In this document: piece after piece, positions 45,414-57,590 of the stretch | How the letters are laid out: every line of letters starts with the position of its first letter | How positions within the stretch are numbered: position 1 is the first letter of the stretch | The notes under the pieces: generated by a model | What the model was told of the DNA's origin: nothing | The model's database searches: none | The model's input: only the letters and a program-made list of their open reading frames with translations | Assembly (NCBI RefSeq): GCF_030272615.1 | Contig: NC_081410.1 | Location: 573,451,241-573,511,240, forward strand | DNA: 60,000 nucleotides | From: Cryptomeria japonica | Taxonomy: Eukaryota; Streptophyta; Pinopsida; Cupressales; Cupressaceae | Reading direction: 5' to 3' | Translations under genes and position numbers: made by a program

Positions 45414-47824
45414 GGTTCTCTCTCATAAGTTCTGATTTGACCTTTTTATAGCTCATCCACCTTGACATTAGTGCTCTCCATAATTCTCTGTAATCTCTTG
45501 TTATAACATCTATATCATTTTCTTTCATTAGAATAACCAAGAAATATCCCTTCATCACATATAGGATCAAACTTTCCAATGGCATCATCTCTCTTGATAT
45601 AGCATTTACTACCAAACATTCTGAAATATTTAATTGAAGGTGTATGACCAAACCATAACTCATAAGGTGATTTACGGTGTCTCCTTTGATATGAACTATG
45701 TTGAATGTGTATACTTCCATGCTCACAACTTCTCTCCAATAGATACGAGATAGATTAGCTTCCATCATCCAAGTTCTAGCTGCATCCAAGATAGTTTTAT
45801 TTTTTGTTTCCACAACACCATTTTGCTAAGGTGTCCGGGAGGCAGACAACTGTCTCCTTATCCCATCCTTCTCATAATAGCTATTAAATTCACCGGATGT
45901 GAATTCACCACCCTGATTTGACCTTAAAAATTTAATCTTCAACATTATCTCAGTCTCAACTTTAGCTTTAAAGATCTTTAACTTTTCAAAAGCTTCAGAT
46001 TTTTCCTTCAAAAAAGCAACCCATATCATTCTAGATAGTCATCAATGATTAGAATAAAATATCTATCACCCTGAAAACTTTTTATTCTATCAGGACCACA
46101 TAATTCAGTATGGATAAGATCAAGAACATCATTAGATTTCTCTTGAATACTATTAAAATAAGTTCTAACTTGCTTTCTCAATTAACATTCCTTACATACT
46201 AGATTATAGGGCTTCACAATCTTAGGTATATCTCTAACAGCCTTAGTTGAACTGATCTTTATAATGAAATCAAAATTCACATGAAAGAACCTCTTATGCC
46301 ATAACCAACTCTCATCAATTTGTGCAATCAAACATGTCTTCTCACTAAAGTTCAAATGAAATATGTTACCTTTAGTTTGTGTACTGGTTGCAATCTCCAA
46401 TCCAGATCTATTAATGATTTTGCATTTTCCATCGTTGAACTATAATTGAAATCCCTTATCCACCAACTGTCCTACACTCAAAATATTATGCCTTAAACCT
46501 TTAACACAATAAACATTATCAGTATTGTGCTTACCATCCAATGATATAGTTCCTCTTCCTTTGATCATGTATGCTTTGTCATCTCCAAATCTAACCAGTC
46601 CACCATCAAATTCTTGCAAAGATAAAAACTTCCTTTTATCTCCAGTCATATGATGTGAACAACCACTATCTATCACCCATTCATCCTTGTCTTCAATTAT
46701 AGTAGCAAGGGTCATTTCCTCATTTTGAGTACCAGGTATGAGAGCATCTTCCTTAATAGCCAAAAATACCCATTCCTTATCACTACCGGATCCACTAGCT
46801 GAATCTTGTGTTGGTTCATCATTAGAATCGGTTACACCTTCCTCATCTACATAGTAACATGATTTGTCTTTTTTTCTCTTGTACTTATGCTTGTCCTGAT
46901 AATCATGGTTAGGCCTAAAAGATCTTCTACCTCTCTCTTCAAGTTTGGAATTCCTCTCAGTACATCTAGATGCAAAATTACCTATCTTATTACATGAAAA
47001 ACATTTAAAAGGTGATTTTCCTTAATACTTACTTCCAGTGGGACCTTTCCAATCACATATAAATCTTTCCAATCACTCTTGGCAGTTGATGATGTAGGTG
47101 CATGAAAAGAAGATCTAGTCTTTGCAGCTCTTTGAGGACCAAATTCTTCAAGCTCAAAAGAAGACAATTTTCCAACCAAAGTATCTCAGTTAACATAAGT
47201 GTTAGTCATTGTTCTCATCTCATTAATTGCAGTAGCCTTCATATTGTAAGTCGGTGGCAAAGCTCTCAAAAATTTAGAAACAATCTCATCTTTGCTCAGA
47301 GATCCACCACAACACTAAATTCCCATAACAATTTCATTAACTCTTTCCATGAAAGAAGTAATCCTTTCATCTTCTTCCATCTTCAGGTTCTCATACCTTA
47401 CTTAGTAACCATCAAGTTTAGCAATTTTAATAGTAGGGTCACCTTCATTCAAAGCTTCCAACTTATCCCATATAGCCTTCACATTATACTGGGTAGTTAA
47501 TCCCATAATTTGCTAATCAGATAGTATGCTCACGAGTGCTTATCTAGCTCTACAATCATTTTCAATGTCCTTATCAAGGGTTACCAGAGGAGGATTGCCA
47601 AATTTAAGACAATGACTCATATAGCCTTTCTCTGTGATCTCCCTAATTTCTTTCCCATTACATCTCAAATGAGTCTCCATCCGAATCTTCCATACTCTAT
47701 CATTTGTCGAATCAAGCTTAGTGGTTTCTCTCTGGAAAATAGATGCGGTTGATTTATTAGTTACCATAGGATCTTCCTCAAGTGGTTAAGCTTCTACAAA
47801 AGAGGACCAAACTCTGATACCAAT
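45414..47824 (-). pseudogene. Truncated internal region C2 (gag, protease, partial integrase)
   Basis: Gag starts near ATG 47767 (NKSTASIFQRETTKLDS) and reaches a knuckle remnant near 46980, missing the 75-bp segment found in C1 at about 52832-52906. The protease near 46670 keeps DEWVIDSGCSHHMTGD, with an intact DSG triad. The integrase has ESWLWHKRFFHVNFD (46310) and LRSNQGGEF (about 45918), where the second catalytic Asp is now Asn. Similarity to C1 stops at about 45414, in the stretch matching 51195. A primer-binding site TGGTATCAGAGT lies at 47811-47822 beside the middle LTR. Confidence 0.82.
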
Positions 47825-49058
47825 TGTTAGAATAACCGGTGGACAAATGAGAGGGGTGGGAGAATCAGTTGTCAATAGATTATAAAAAATTAAGCTCACA
47901 TAACCTTCTACTAGAATGCATAAACCAAATACCAGAATAGAAGATGTAACCGTTAAGCATAAACATAATTTACAGAATAATTAACCAACCATCCATAACA
48001 CATGGGACCAAGATTTGTATGTGGAAAACCTGGTAAAGGGAAAAACCACAGTGGGAAGCATACCCAAAATCTAATAATACTTCTGTAGCAAGTATGTGAT
48101 TACAATAAGAGGGGCTTGCATATGTAGGAAGGTACGCTGCCTAGAGCACACTGCTTATCACAAAAGGAGCCTCATTGATTACAAAAAAATCCAGACTACA
48201 ATCCGAAAAGATGAGTGAACTGCAAGAATAGCATCTCATATGCCTAAGTACAATTCCGGTTAAGCTCAATACTAAAGGTCTTAAACCTCTTTCACGAACC
48301 CAATTCAATCACCTATGATGGAACAAAACCTCTGCATATGACTACAACATTGTTCGCACACAAATAATCATGTATCCCTTAAACCCACGATCTACAAAGA
48401 GATCTTACATCATATTTATACCAAACCGAGACCTAAACAATTAGGTTAGCCACCTAATAGATAATACAATAGATCTGTTACATAATCTCATAAACCAATG
48501 ATAAGCCATGCTAGCCTAAGACTGAAACAACATACTCCATACAAAAATACAACCGGTGATGCATCAAGAGCATCAACTAACACGTTACACAAACTTGTCC
48601 ATAACCAAGCAGAATAAGAGCAAACCTATAATAGGTCTCCATAAGCCAAATGAAACACCACCAATCAACTAGAACATGAATAAGATAACCATCAGCATCC
48701 TGATAACCTTCTAGAAGCTGCAACAAAACCACTTATTGGATTCATCAAAAGATCTTCATCAAAGCACTACTAGTAAAACCCTTACCCATGACCAAAAGGC
48801 TTACTAGAACAAATGATAGCATCCAGATCATCAAATCCTGAACCAACTAAATTTGATATGCATCATAGACACATGAATAACTAATCCAAGCCAATACCAC
48901 AAGCCAGACCAAACCAAAGAATCCCAGAGATGGTCTCCAGATCAATTAACATAATCCAACCACTCTACCGGAAGTCAGTAAAAAAAACAACAACTAGTGT
49001 TGAAATCAATGACAAAACATCAATGCAACACATAATCAATTCCTCCAAATTGCCAACA
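47825..49058 (-). repeat. Middle LTR of copia array C, shared by C1 and C2
   Basis: 1,234 bp. On the minus strand it runs TGTTGGCAATTTGG (49058) to ...CTAACA (47825). It has a polypurine tract on its C1 side and a primer-binding site on its C2 side, so it is at once the 3' LTR of C1 and the 5' LTR of C2. It aligns with 53676-54896 throughout. Confidence 0.9.
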
Positions 49059-49345
49059 ATCTCCCCCTTTGGCATTGATGGCAACACTAGATGTGAAAAA
49101 CATCCAAGTGCCAAGAAAATGTCAAAAATATCTCCCCCAATGGAAGACATCCAATAGACTCTCCAAGATGATATGAAAATGAAGTTCTGAATAAAAAACC
49201 AAACTCCCCCTAAGAATGATATCACAATAAAGCTTTATTTGTCACATATATCTCTCCCCCTTTGACATCAATGCCAGAAACATGACATAAACATCAAAGA
49301 AATATCACAAAACCTCTTAACCACACAACTAACTACTCCCCCTGA
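49059..49345 (-). other. Multiplied polypurine tracts of C1
   Basis: GGGGGAG-type tracts on the minus strand at about 49061 (next to the LTR), 49131, 49203, 49253 and 49337. The pattern is the Sirevirus mark also seen in D. Confidence 0.75.
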
Positions 49346-49451
49346 GTATTAGAATCAACACATCAATTCAGAATGAACGATAGCACTGATAAATTCATAC
49401 CAGACTCATGCCAATCAACATCACTCAAGTCTCTATCAGAGGGACAAAAAC

Positions 49452-51010
49452 TCACAATATTTCTCTCAAGTACTCAAATGATTCCTTAGGCAAAGGTTTA
49501 GTGACGATATCTGCAATCTTCTCTTTAATGTTCACATAGACCAGTCTAACTTCATTTGCTTCCACCTTCTCCTTCAAAAAATTATTCTTGATAGAAATGT
49601 GCTTAGTCTTAGAAAGAAATACCAGATTCTTTGATATATCAATAGAAGCAAATTTATCACAATGAATAACTACCAGTTCATTGCAATCAACCCTTATATC
49701 CTTCAATATTTGCTTCATCCATTAAACTTGTGTATAGTTAGTAGCAACATCAACATACTCAGATTAAATAGTAGATAAAGAAGTACATGATTGATTCTTG
49801 ATGATCCATGAAACAAGTTTCTTTCCAAGAAAGAAAGATCGACTGGATGTGCTCTTCTCGTCATCAACATCTCCAACCCAATCAGCATCTGTATATGAAC
49901 ATAGTGTAAAGTCATCTTTAGGATACCACAAACCATACTTAGTTGTTCATTGCAAATACTTGCAAATTCTTTTCACCGCACACTCGTGATTCTCTCTAGG
50001 ATCACTTGGATATGTTAATACCATACAAACAATGTTTATTATATCTGGTCTAATCTGAGTCAGATATAACAAACCTCCAATCATAGATTTGTACCTTATA
50101 AGTTTTAGCAAAGCTGATACATCTTTGTCTGTCAATTTGTCACTTATAACCATAGGGGTACCAACCGGTTTAGAATTTTCCATACCAAATTTCTTCAACA
50201 ACTCTCTAGAATACTTAGTTTGATAGATGAAAATACCTTTATCATTCTAAGTAATCTGCAAACCTAAGAAAAATTTCATCTCCCCAATCATAGACATCTC
50301 AACTTCATTCTTTATATTTTTAGAGAGTTCCATACTAATTTATCCTCACCTCCAAAAATGATATCATCAACAAATACTTCAACAATCAATATGTCATCAT
50401 TATTGATCTTATAATATAAGTTACTTTCACCATTACCTTTAGTGAAACCAAACTTCAAAAGATATTTGTCCAATCTAGTCTACCAAGCTTTATGGGCTTG
50501 TTTCAATCCATATAATGCTTTCCTTAACCTGCAAACCATGTTTTTATCATCTAAAAGTGAAAAACCCTTAGGTTGCTCAATATAAACTTGCTCTTCAAGA
50601 TCTCCATTCAAAAATGCACATTTAACATCCATCTGATAAACCTTGTATTTCTTATGGGCAGCATAAGCAAGAAATAATCTCACTTCTTCAATCCTAGCTA
50701 CCGAAGAAAAAGTCTCATCACAATTAATTCCTTCCTTTTGAGAATATCCTTTACATACCTATATAGCCTTATTCCTCACAACTTGTCCATCCTCATTCCA
50801 TTTGCTCATAAAAACCCATTTAGTTCCTTTAACATTCTTATTTTTAGGTCGGGGAACTAAAGTACATGTGTTGTTCTTTTCAATCTGATCTAATTCTTCT
50901 TCCATAGCTTTCATCCAACATTGATCTTTACAAGCTTCAATGACTGATGCTAGTTCAAATTGAGAAATTAAACATACCTCATTAGTTGCCAACATTCTTC
51001 TTGTCATTAC
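49452..51010 (-). pseudogene. Reverse transcriptase and RNase H of C1
   Basis: RT begins with MEEELDQIEKNNTCTLVPRP (about 50900), followed by KWVFMSKWNEDGQVV, a stop, VYQMDVKCAFLNGDLEEQVY (50640) and LRKALYGLKQAHKAW. The catalytic motif reads FVDD near 50365 instead of the usual YVDD. RNase H includes GGLLYLTQIRPDI (50060), DWVGDVDDEKSTS (about 49870) and ends with ADIVTKPLPKESFEYL at about 49470. Several stops and shifts interrupt it. Confidence 0.87.
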
Positions 51011-51059
51011 TCTTTTGTTCTTGTCACAATGATCTAATCTTCTAAATGATTAAAACCTT

Positions 51060-52570
51060 ACATACTGAGGAGTCTTCTCACTTTCTATTTCCCTACTTTT
51101 ATCTTTAGTCAATACTACTGGAGTAACTGGTTCAACATTTTGTTTCAATAAAGGTGCTATCAGTTCAGTTACAATGATCTCGACTTTTGGTTCTCTCTCA
51201 TAAGTTCTGATTTGACCTTTGTACAACTCATCCACCTTGACATTATCACTCTCCACAATTCTCTGTAATCTCTTGTTATAACATCTATATATTTTTATTT
51301 CATTATAATAACCAAGAAATATCCCTTCATCACATCTAGGATCAAACTTTCTAATGGAATCATCTCCCTTGATATAGCATTTACTACCAAAGATTCTGAA
51401 TTACTTAACTGAAGGTATATGACCAAACCATAACTCATAAGGTGTCTTATTGGTGTCTCCTTTGATATGAACTTTGTTGAATATGAATACCACAATGCTC
51501 ATAGCTTCTCTCTGATAGATATGTGGTAGATTAGCTTCTAGCATCATAGTTCTAGCCACATCCCACATAGTTCTATTATTTCTTTCCACAACACCATCTT
51601 GTTAAGGTGTCTAGGGGTCACACAACTGTCTCCTTATACCATGCTTCTCACAATAATTGTTAAATTCACTGGATGTGAATCCACCACCCTGATGTGACCT
51701 TAAGCATTTAATCTTCAACCTTGTCTCTATCTCAACTTTAGCTTTAAAGATCTTAAACTTTTCAAAAGCTTCATATTTTTCATTCAAAAAAGTAACCCAC
51801 ATCATTCTAGAATAGTGATAAATGATAAGCATAAAATATCTATCACCATGAAAACTTTTTATTCTAGCAGGACCACATAAATCAATATGGATAAGATCAA
51901 GAACATCATTAGATTTATCTTGAATACTCTTACAAGAAGTTTTGACTTGCTTTCCCAATTGACATTCCTTACATACCAGATTTTAGTGCTTCACAATATT
52001 AGGTATATCTCTAACAGCCTTAGTTGAACTAATCTTTACAATGAAATCAAAATTCACATAACACAACCTTTTATGACATAGCCAACTCTCATCAATTTGC
52101 GCAATCAAACATGTCTTCTCACTAGAGTTCAAATGAAATTAAGATGTTACCTTTAGTCTGTGTACTGGTTGCAATGTCCAATCTAGATTTGTTAATGATT
52201 TTTCATTTTCCATCCTTGAACTATAGTTAAAATCCCTTTTCCACCAACTGTTGTACACTCAAAAGAATATACTTTAAACCTTCAACATAATAAACATTAT
52301 CAGTGTTATGCTTACCATCCAATGGTATAGTTCATCTTCCTCTGATCGTGTATGCTTTGTCATCTCCAAATCTAACCATTCCACCATCAAATTCTTGCAA
52401 AGATAAAAACTTCCTTTTATCTCCAGTCATATGATGTGAACAACTACTATCTACCACTCATTCATCCTTGTCTTCAATTCTAGTGGTAAGGGCCTTTTGC
52501 GCATTTTGAATAATAGGCACTAGAGCATCTTCCTTAATAGCCAACAATACTCATTCCTTACCACTACCAG
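51060..52570 (-). pseudogene. Protease and integrase of C1
   Basis: The protease near 52450 reads V-V-D-S-S-C-S-H-H-M, where the catalytic Gly is replaced by Ser, after a stop in place of Trp. The integrase has the zinc module near 52090-51950 and the core at 51958-51295: IHIDLCGPARIKSF with the first Asp, then LRSHQGGGF, where both the second Asp (now His) and the following Glu (now Gly) are changed, then VVERNN with the last Glu. It cannot be active. The stretch 51256-51060 is the usual spacer to RT. Confidence 0.85.
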
Positions 52571-52745
52571 ATCCACTAGCTGAATCTTGTCCCAGTTCAT
52601 CATCAAAATCAAGTACATCTTCCTCATCCGCATAGTAACATGATTTGTCTTTGTTTCTCCTCTACTTGTGCATGTTTTGATAATCATGGTTAGGCCTAAA
52701 AGATCTTCTAGTTCTCTCTTCAAATCTGGAATTACTCTTAGGAGA

Positions 52746-53617
52746 TCAAGATGTAAAATGACCTATCTTATTACATGCAAAACATTTAAAAGGTGATTTT
52801 TCTTCATACTTACTTCTAGCCGGACCTTTAGGTACTCTTCTAGAAAATAGGGCTTCCAGTTGTTCAAACTCTTCATCTTCTTTCTTTATTTCATCGATTT
52901 CTTTCACATATAAAGCTTTCCAATCACTCTTTCCAGTTGATGATGGAGGTGCATGAAAAGCAAATTCAGTCTTTACAGCTCCTTGAGGACCAAATTCTTC
53001 AAACTCAAAAGTAGACAGTTTTCCAACCAAAGTATCTAAGTTAACATAAGTGTTAGTCATTGTTCTCAAGTCATTAATTGTAGTAGGCTTCATCTTGTAA
53101 GATGGTGGCAAAACTCTCAAAACTTTAGAAACAATCTCATCTTCATTGAGAGATCCACCACAACATTGAATTGCCATAACAATTTCATTAACTCTTTTCA
53201 TGAAAGTAGGAATCCTTTCATCTTCTTCCATCTTCAAGTTCTCATACCTTACCCAGTAACCATCAAGTTTAGGAATTTTAATAGTAGGGTCACCTTCATT
53301 CAAAGATTCCAAGTTATCCCATATAGCCTTCACATTATATTGGTCAGTTAATCTCATAATTTGTTGATCAGATAGTGTGCTCAAGAGTGCTTCTCTAGCT
53401 TTACAATCATTTTCAATGTCCTTGTCAAGGGTTACCAGAGGAGGATTGCTAGATGTCAGATTATGAGGAGTATATCCTTTCTACATGACCTCCCTAATTT
53501 CTTTCCCAATACATTTGAATTGAGTCTCCATCTGAATCTTCCATACTCAGTAATTTGATGACTCAAGCTTAGGGATTTCTCTCTGAAAAATAGATGCAGT
53601 TGAATTATTAGTTGCCA
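52746..53617 (-). pseudogene. Gag of C1
   Basis: ATG at 53617-53615 opens a copia gag that aligns with C2. A 212-codon open piece (53384-52746) carries the UBN2-like domain (AIWDNLESLNEGDPTIKIPKLDGYW, RVNEIVMAIQCCGGSLNEDE) and the CCHC start CFACNKIGHFTS. Upstream, stops break the first 75 or so codons. Confidence 0.83.
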
Positions 53618-53659
53618 TAGGATCTTCCTCAATCACATAAGCTTTCACAAAAGAGGACC

Positions 53660-53673
53660 AAGCTCTAATACCA
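53660..53673 (-). other. Primer-binding site of C1
   Basis: Minus strand TGGTATTAGAGCTT, one C-to-T change from the initiator tRNA-Met complement TGGTATCAGAGC, two bases from the LTR. Confidence 0.85.
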
Positions 53674-53675
53674 AT

Positions 53676-54896
53676 TGTTAGGATAACTGTTGGACAACTG
53701 AGAGGGGGTTTGAATCAGTTGTCAATAGATTATAAAACTTTAAGCTTACAAAACCTTCTATCAGAATGCATAAACCAAATACCAGAATAGCAGATGTAAT
53801 AGTTAAGAATAAACATAAATTATAGAATAATTAACCAACCATCAATAACACATGATACCAAGATTTGTATGTGGAAAACCCGATAAAGTGAAAAACCATG
53901 GTGGGAAGCCTACCCATAGTCTAATAATAGTTCTATACCAAGTATGTGATTACAATAAGAGGGGCCTGCACATGCAAGAAGACACACTACCTAGAGCACA
54001 CTGCTCATCACAAAAGGAGCCTCACTGATTACAAAGAAATCTAGACTACAATCCCAAAAGGTGAGTGAACTATAAGAATAGCATCTCCTATGCTTGAGTA
54101 CAATTCCAGTTAAATTCAATACCAGAGGTCTTAAACCTCTTTCACAAACCCAATTCAATCACCTATGATGGACCAAAACCTCTGCATATGATTATAACAT
54201 TATTTGCACACAAATAATCCTATATCCCATAAACCCATGATCTACAAAGAGATCTGACATCATGTTTCTACCAATCCAGGATCTAAACAATTAGGTCGGC
54301 CACATAAAAGATAATACAATAGATTTGTTACATAATCTCATAAACCAATGATAAGCCATGTCCACCTAAGACCAAAATAACATAATCCAAACAATAAATG
54401 CAACCGATGACGCATCGAGAGCATCAACCAACACGTTACACAAGCCAGTCCATAGCCTAGCAGAATAAGAACGGACCTATAATAGGTCGCCATAAGCCAA
54501 ATAAAACACCATCGATCAATGGGAACATGAACAAGATAACCATCAACATCCTGATAACCCTCTAGAATTCGCACCAACTTAACTTATCGGATTCGTCAAA
54601 AGATCTTCATCAAAGTGCTACTGGTAAAACCCTTACGGGTGACCAAAAGACTTACTAGAACAAATGATAGCATCAAGATCATCAAATCCTGAACAACCTA
54701 AATGTGATACACATCAAGGACACATGAATAACCAATCCAAGCTAGACCAAATGGAAGAATACCGGAGATGATCTCCAAATCAATTAACACAATCCAACCA
54801 CTCAACTAGAAGTCGGTAGACAACAAAACATCTAGTGTTGACATCAATGAAAAAACATCAATGCAACACATAATCAATTCCTCCAAATTGCTAACA
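53676..54896 (-). repeat. 5' LTR of C1
   Basis: 1,221 bp. Minus strand TGTTAGCAATTTGG to ...CTAACA. The flank after 54896 begins CTAAC. A matching target duplication cannot be checked because the other end of the tandem was lost. Confidence 0.9.
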
Positions 54897-55756
54897 CTAA
54901 CAAACTTTGAGAATTCAAAGATACGCAAGGTAGGGCCTAAAATAGCCCAAATATTGACTTAGTATGTGTCTAGCACAACAATACACATAAAAACATAGAA
55001 GACAATCTTAGGATGGATATTGGAAACCATTAAAAGAGGCCCTTAGGCAATACTAAAACAAGATGAACAGCTAGAGAGTCTAGCAGCACTGCCTCCACTC
55101 CATGACACACACTTCTCAGGCAAGTTAGTCTCTCTTACCCCAAAGATCTGAAGATCTTATCATCGAGGGATTTATGTCTCATAATGCAAGGTACATGAAG
55201 GGTATCTATGGGGTACGATCCGCACTCCCAAAATTAATGAATGTAGGATTTGGGCTACTAATTTGGTTCTTATTGTAAGTTTTGAGGGATCTCAATCCAA
55301 CAAAGGATTCTCAGAGAAATCTACTTAAGGCTTTAGTTAGGCTTATCGGTGCAGGGAAGGACCCCACATATGTCAAACTCACTCAACACTCTAGCTGCCT
55401 AACCAGTATATTTATATAGCGGCTCAAAAAACCCGTTTGAGAGTACGCTGGGAGAGATGATATCCCCAATGCATCGCAATTCGAAGTACCTCTATGGGGT
55501 GATGAAATCCCTAGTCAAAGATACCCCTCACTACTAAAAAGAAAAAGTGGGTGTTGTTATCACCTTTCCCTCTCTCCCAAGACCCCAAAGGTGGGTGGAA
55601 AGGTACTTAATGCAACAATAGGTCCACTCCAGACACAATAAAAAGTTCATTTTCCCTTAAATATCGCAATGTGTGATTTTTTCTATTGATAAGGCCAATT
55701 CATGTTCATTTTAAAAACCAAAACTAAGGTTGGAAATACACATGTGCATATCAATT

Positions 55757-55945
55757 TTAAGCACCAAGATGAAGTGTGGAATCATGCATGTCAATTTTAA
55801 TCCCAAAATCCAAAACTGATTTATTTTAAGTACCAAGCTGAAGTGTGAATGCATGCATGCCAATTTTAAACCCAAGATCAATTTTAAGCACCAAGCTGAA
55901 GTGTGACATTATGCATGTCAATTTTAAACCCAAAATCCAAAAGTG
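55757..55945. repeat. Tandem repeat, three units of about 60-80 bp, in the B leader
   Basis: Each unit has TTTTAAGCACCAAG(C/A)TGAAGTGTG, then ATGCATGTCAATTTTAA and CCCAAAATCCAAAA in part. The middle unit is diverged (AAGTACCAAGC). Confidence 0.75.
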
Positions 55946-56312
55946 ATTTAACCCTAAAGGATCTTGCAATTAAATTGTTAGTGGTTTCCAAAATAATCTA
56001 GGATGGTCAAGCCTTATCTGTAATTTTGCCACACATTGTAAATAGGGAATCAGTAACTAGAAAACAAACAGATAAAATAGAAAATAGAAAGCCAAACTAC
56101 CTATTGAATGAATGCATGAGACTATTTGAGTGAATGCATAATGATGTCTGAGCGATTACGTTATGATGACTAAACAAATGTGTAAATCTGATAGGGCAAA
56201 TGCATGAACACGACAGGGTGAATGCGTGATAGATAAACATATAATTAATAAACCCTATCACAAGCATAAACTTTACTAGTAACCTACAAAACTAAAAACT
56301 ATGGATGTGTAA

Positions 56313-56420
56313 ATATGCATGAATGTGTAATGATGTTTGGGTAAATACGTAATGATGTTTGTGTGAATGCGAAATGATGTCTGTGTGAATGTGTAATGAA
56401 GTCTGTGTGATGATTAATTA
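56313..56420. repeat. Repeat of GTGAATGCGTAATGATGTCT-like units
   Basis: About five degenerate units of 20-22 bp, with weaker relatives back to 56100. Variation at CG sites again suggests deamination. Confidence 0.7.
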
Positions 56421-56537
56421 ACCTTTCAAATCCATACAAAACTTGCAAAAAATCTTAAAAAATTATACGATTTGCAAACTTCACACAAAAAACATAGAGG
56501 GTTAATTAGCTATTGATTCAAGTCAGGTTTACCAAAA

Positions 56538-57590
56538 TGTATATGCTTAAATTCATTATTGCTTAACTAGAAATAAAGAGAAATCATGAATCCTTATCTA
56601 ATTAAAGAATGCTAACAAATATCAATGAAATAATGCAAACAAGATAATAGGGTTTATAAAATTCAATCAAAACTCCATATTCCATGATTGCATATGATTT
56701 TCATTGTTCTTCTCTTCTTGGTGGTATAATAGCTTTCATATATAGTGCTGGCAACCCGCAAATGACACAAATATTCAAAGTTCGTGATTGTTGAAAATGG
56801 AAATTGAATGTTGAATTTATAGATTATTGGAGATGATTGATTGAGAGGTGGAACAAATTGATTAAGAGGGGGAATTCAAGTGAGCTCACATGTTGATTGA
56901 TAGTTGAACTGCTGATTTGCAGGTGGAATATAATAGATTGAATAGATAATGAGTTTCCTAATTGAGAAAAAAGTTGATTGAAAGATGAAAAAGAATGATT
57001 GGAGGAGAATTAATTAATGACAAAGAAAGCTTAATTTAAAAAACTCTAACTAGAAGATACAAAAAGAATGATTGGAGAGAATTAAAGAAATGATGTAATT
57101 AATCAATTAATTGAAATGATCAATTAAAATAGATGGAATAGTTAACTGAGATGACTGATTGAATGCTTTTTGGAAGAAACACAAAGTGGAAAATAGAAAT
57201 AGAGATTGGAAAGAAAATTGATTTAATTAATTAATTAATTGAATTAATTTATTTAGCATGTGCTTGCACTTTGAATTTGATTTTCAATTTAACCTTTGCA
57301 TGAGATTTAATTCAAATATTAAATCTATTTTAAATTCAATTTATTATTTGAATATATTAGAACTTGACTTTGGAATTCAATTGAATATAGATTAATATGA
57401 ACAATTGAATATAGAATAATATGAATTTGAATGAAATTAGAATTTGGGGTTTTAGAATTGGAATTTGAAGGATTAATTAGCTAATTAAATAATTTAAAGA
57501 AACTATTTAATTATTTAGAAATTGAATTTAATTAAATAATAAAGATTATTTAAATTAAAGGAAAAAAATCACAATTAATTAAATAATAAA
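56538..57590 (-). repeat. 5' LTR of B, interrupted at 57590
   Basis: It aligns with 39905-40970. At 57590 (...TAATAAA) the match stops and the LTR of A3 begins with TG. The remaining 200 or so bases of this LTR should lie beyond A3, outside the window. Confidence 0.82.

Larger units (their letters stand above)
45414..54896 (-). mobile_element. Tandem Ty1/copia array C: two copies sharing one LTR, second copy truncated
   Basis: Reading down the minus strand: LTR (54896-53676), full internal region C1 (53675-49059), LTR (49058-47825), a second primer-binding site and a second internal region C2 (47824-45414), ending abruptly inside integrase-RT spacer sequence. C1 and C2 are homologous but differ by many substitutions and by a 75-bp segment missing from C2, so they came from two different copies. 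Recombination between LTRs of two copies gives this layout. The truncation at about 45414 later removed the end of C2 and its own 3' LTR. Confidence 0.85.
54897..56537 (-). other. Leader of B with short tandem repeats
   Basis: Non-coding DNA between the insertion point of C and the 5' LTR of B. It contains three copies of a unit with AAGCACCAAGCTGAAGTGTG (about 55757-55945) and a roughly 20-bp repeat GTGAATGCGTAATGATGTCT at about 56313-56420. A CCA-ending stretch (CAGGTTTACCA, 56524-56534) lies three bases from the LTR and is a candidate primer-binding site that I cannot match to a tRNA. Confidence 0.5.
39905..57590 (-). mobile_element. Ty3/gypsy-like element B, hosting copia tandem C and cut by A3
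   Basis: The 3' LTR (39905-41176) matches 56538-57590, which is the start of its 5' LTR on the plus-strand left side. Internal DNA lies at 41177-45413 and 54897-56537, split by copia C. The LTR terminus (TGTAGACACC) and the polypurine tract are the same as in family A, but the LTR body is different. Coding remains are a proline/serine-rich gag-like stretch and a pre-RT linker. I see no RT or integrase. B may be a non-autonomous relative that used the proteins of A, or may have lost pol by deletion. Confidence 0.75.
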
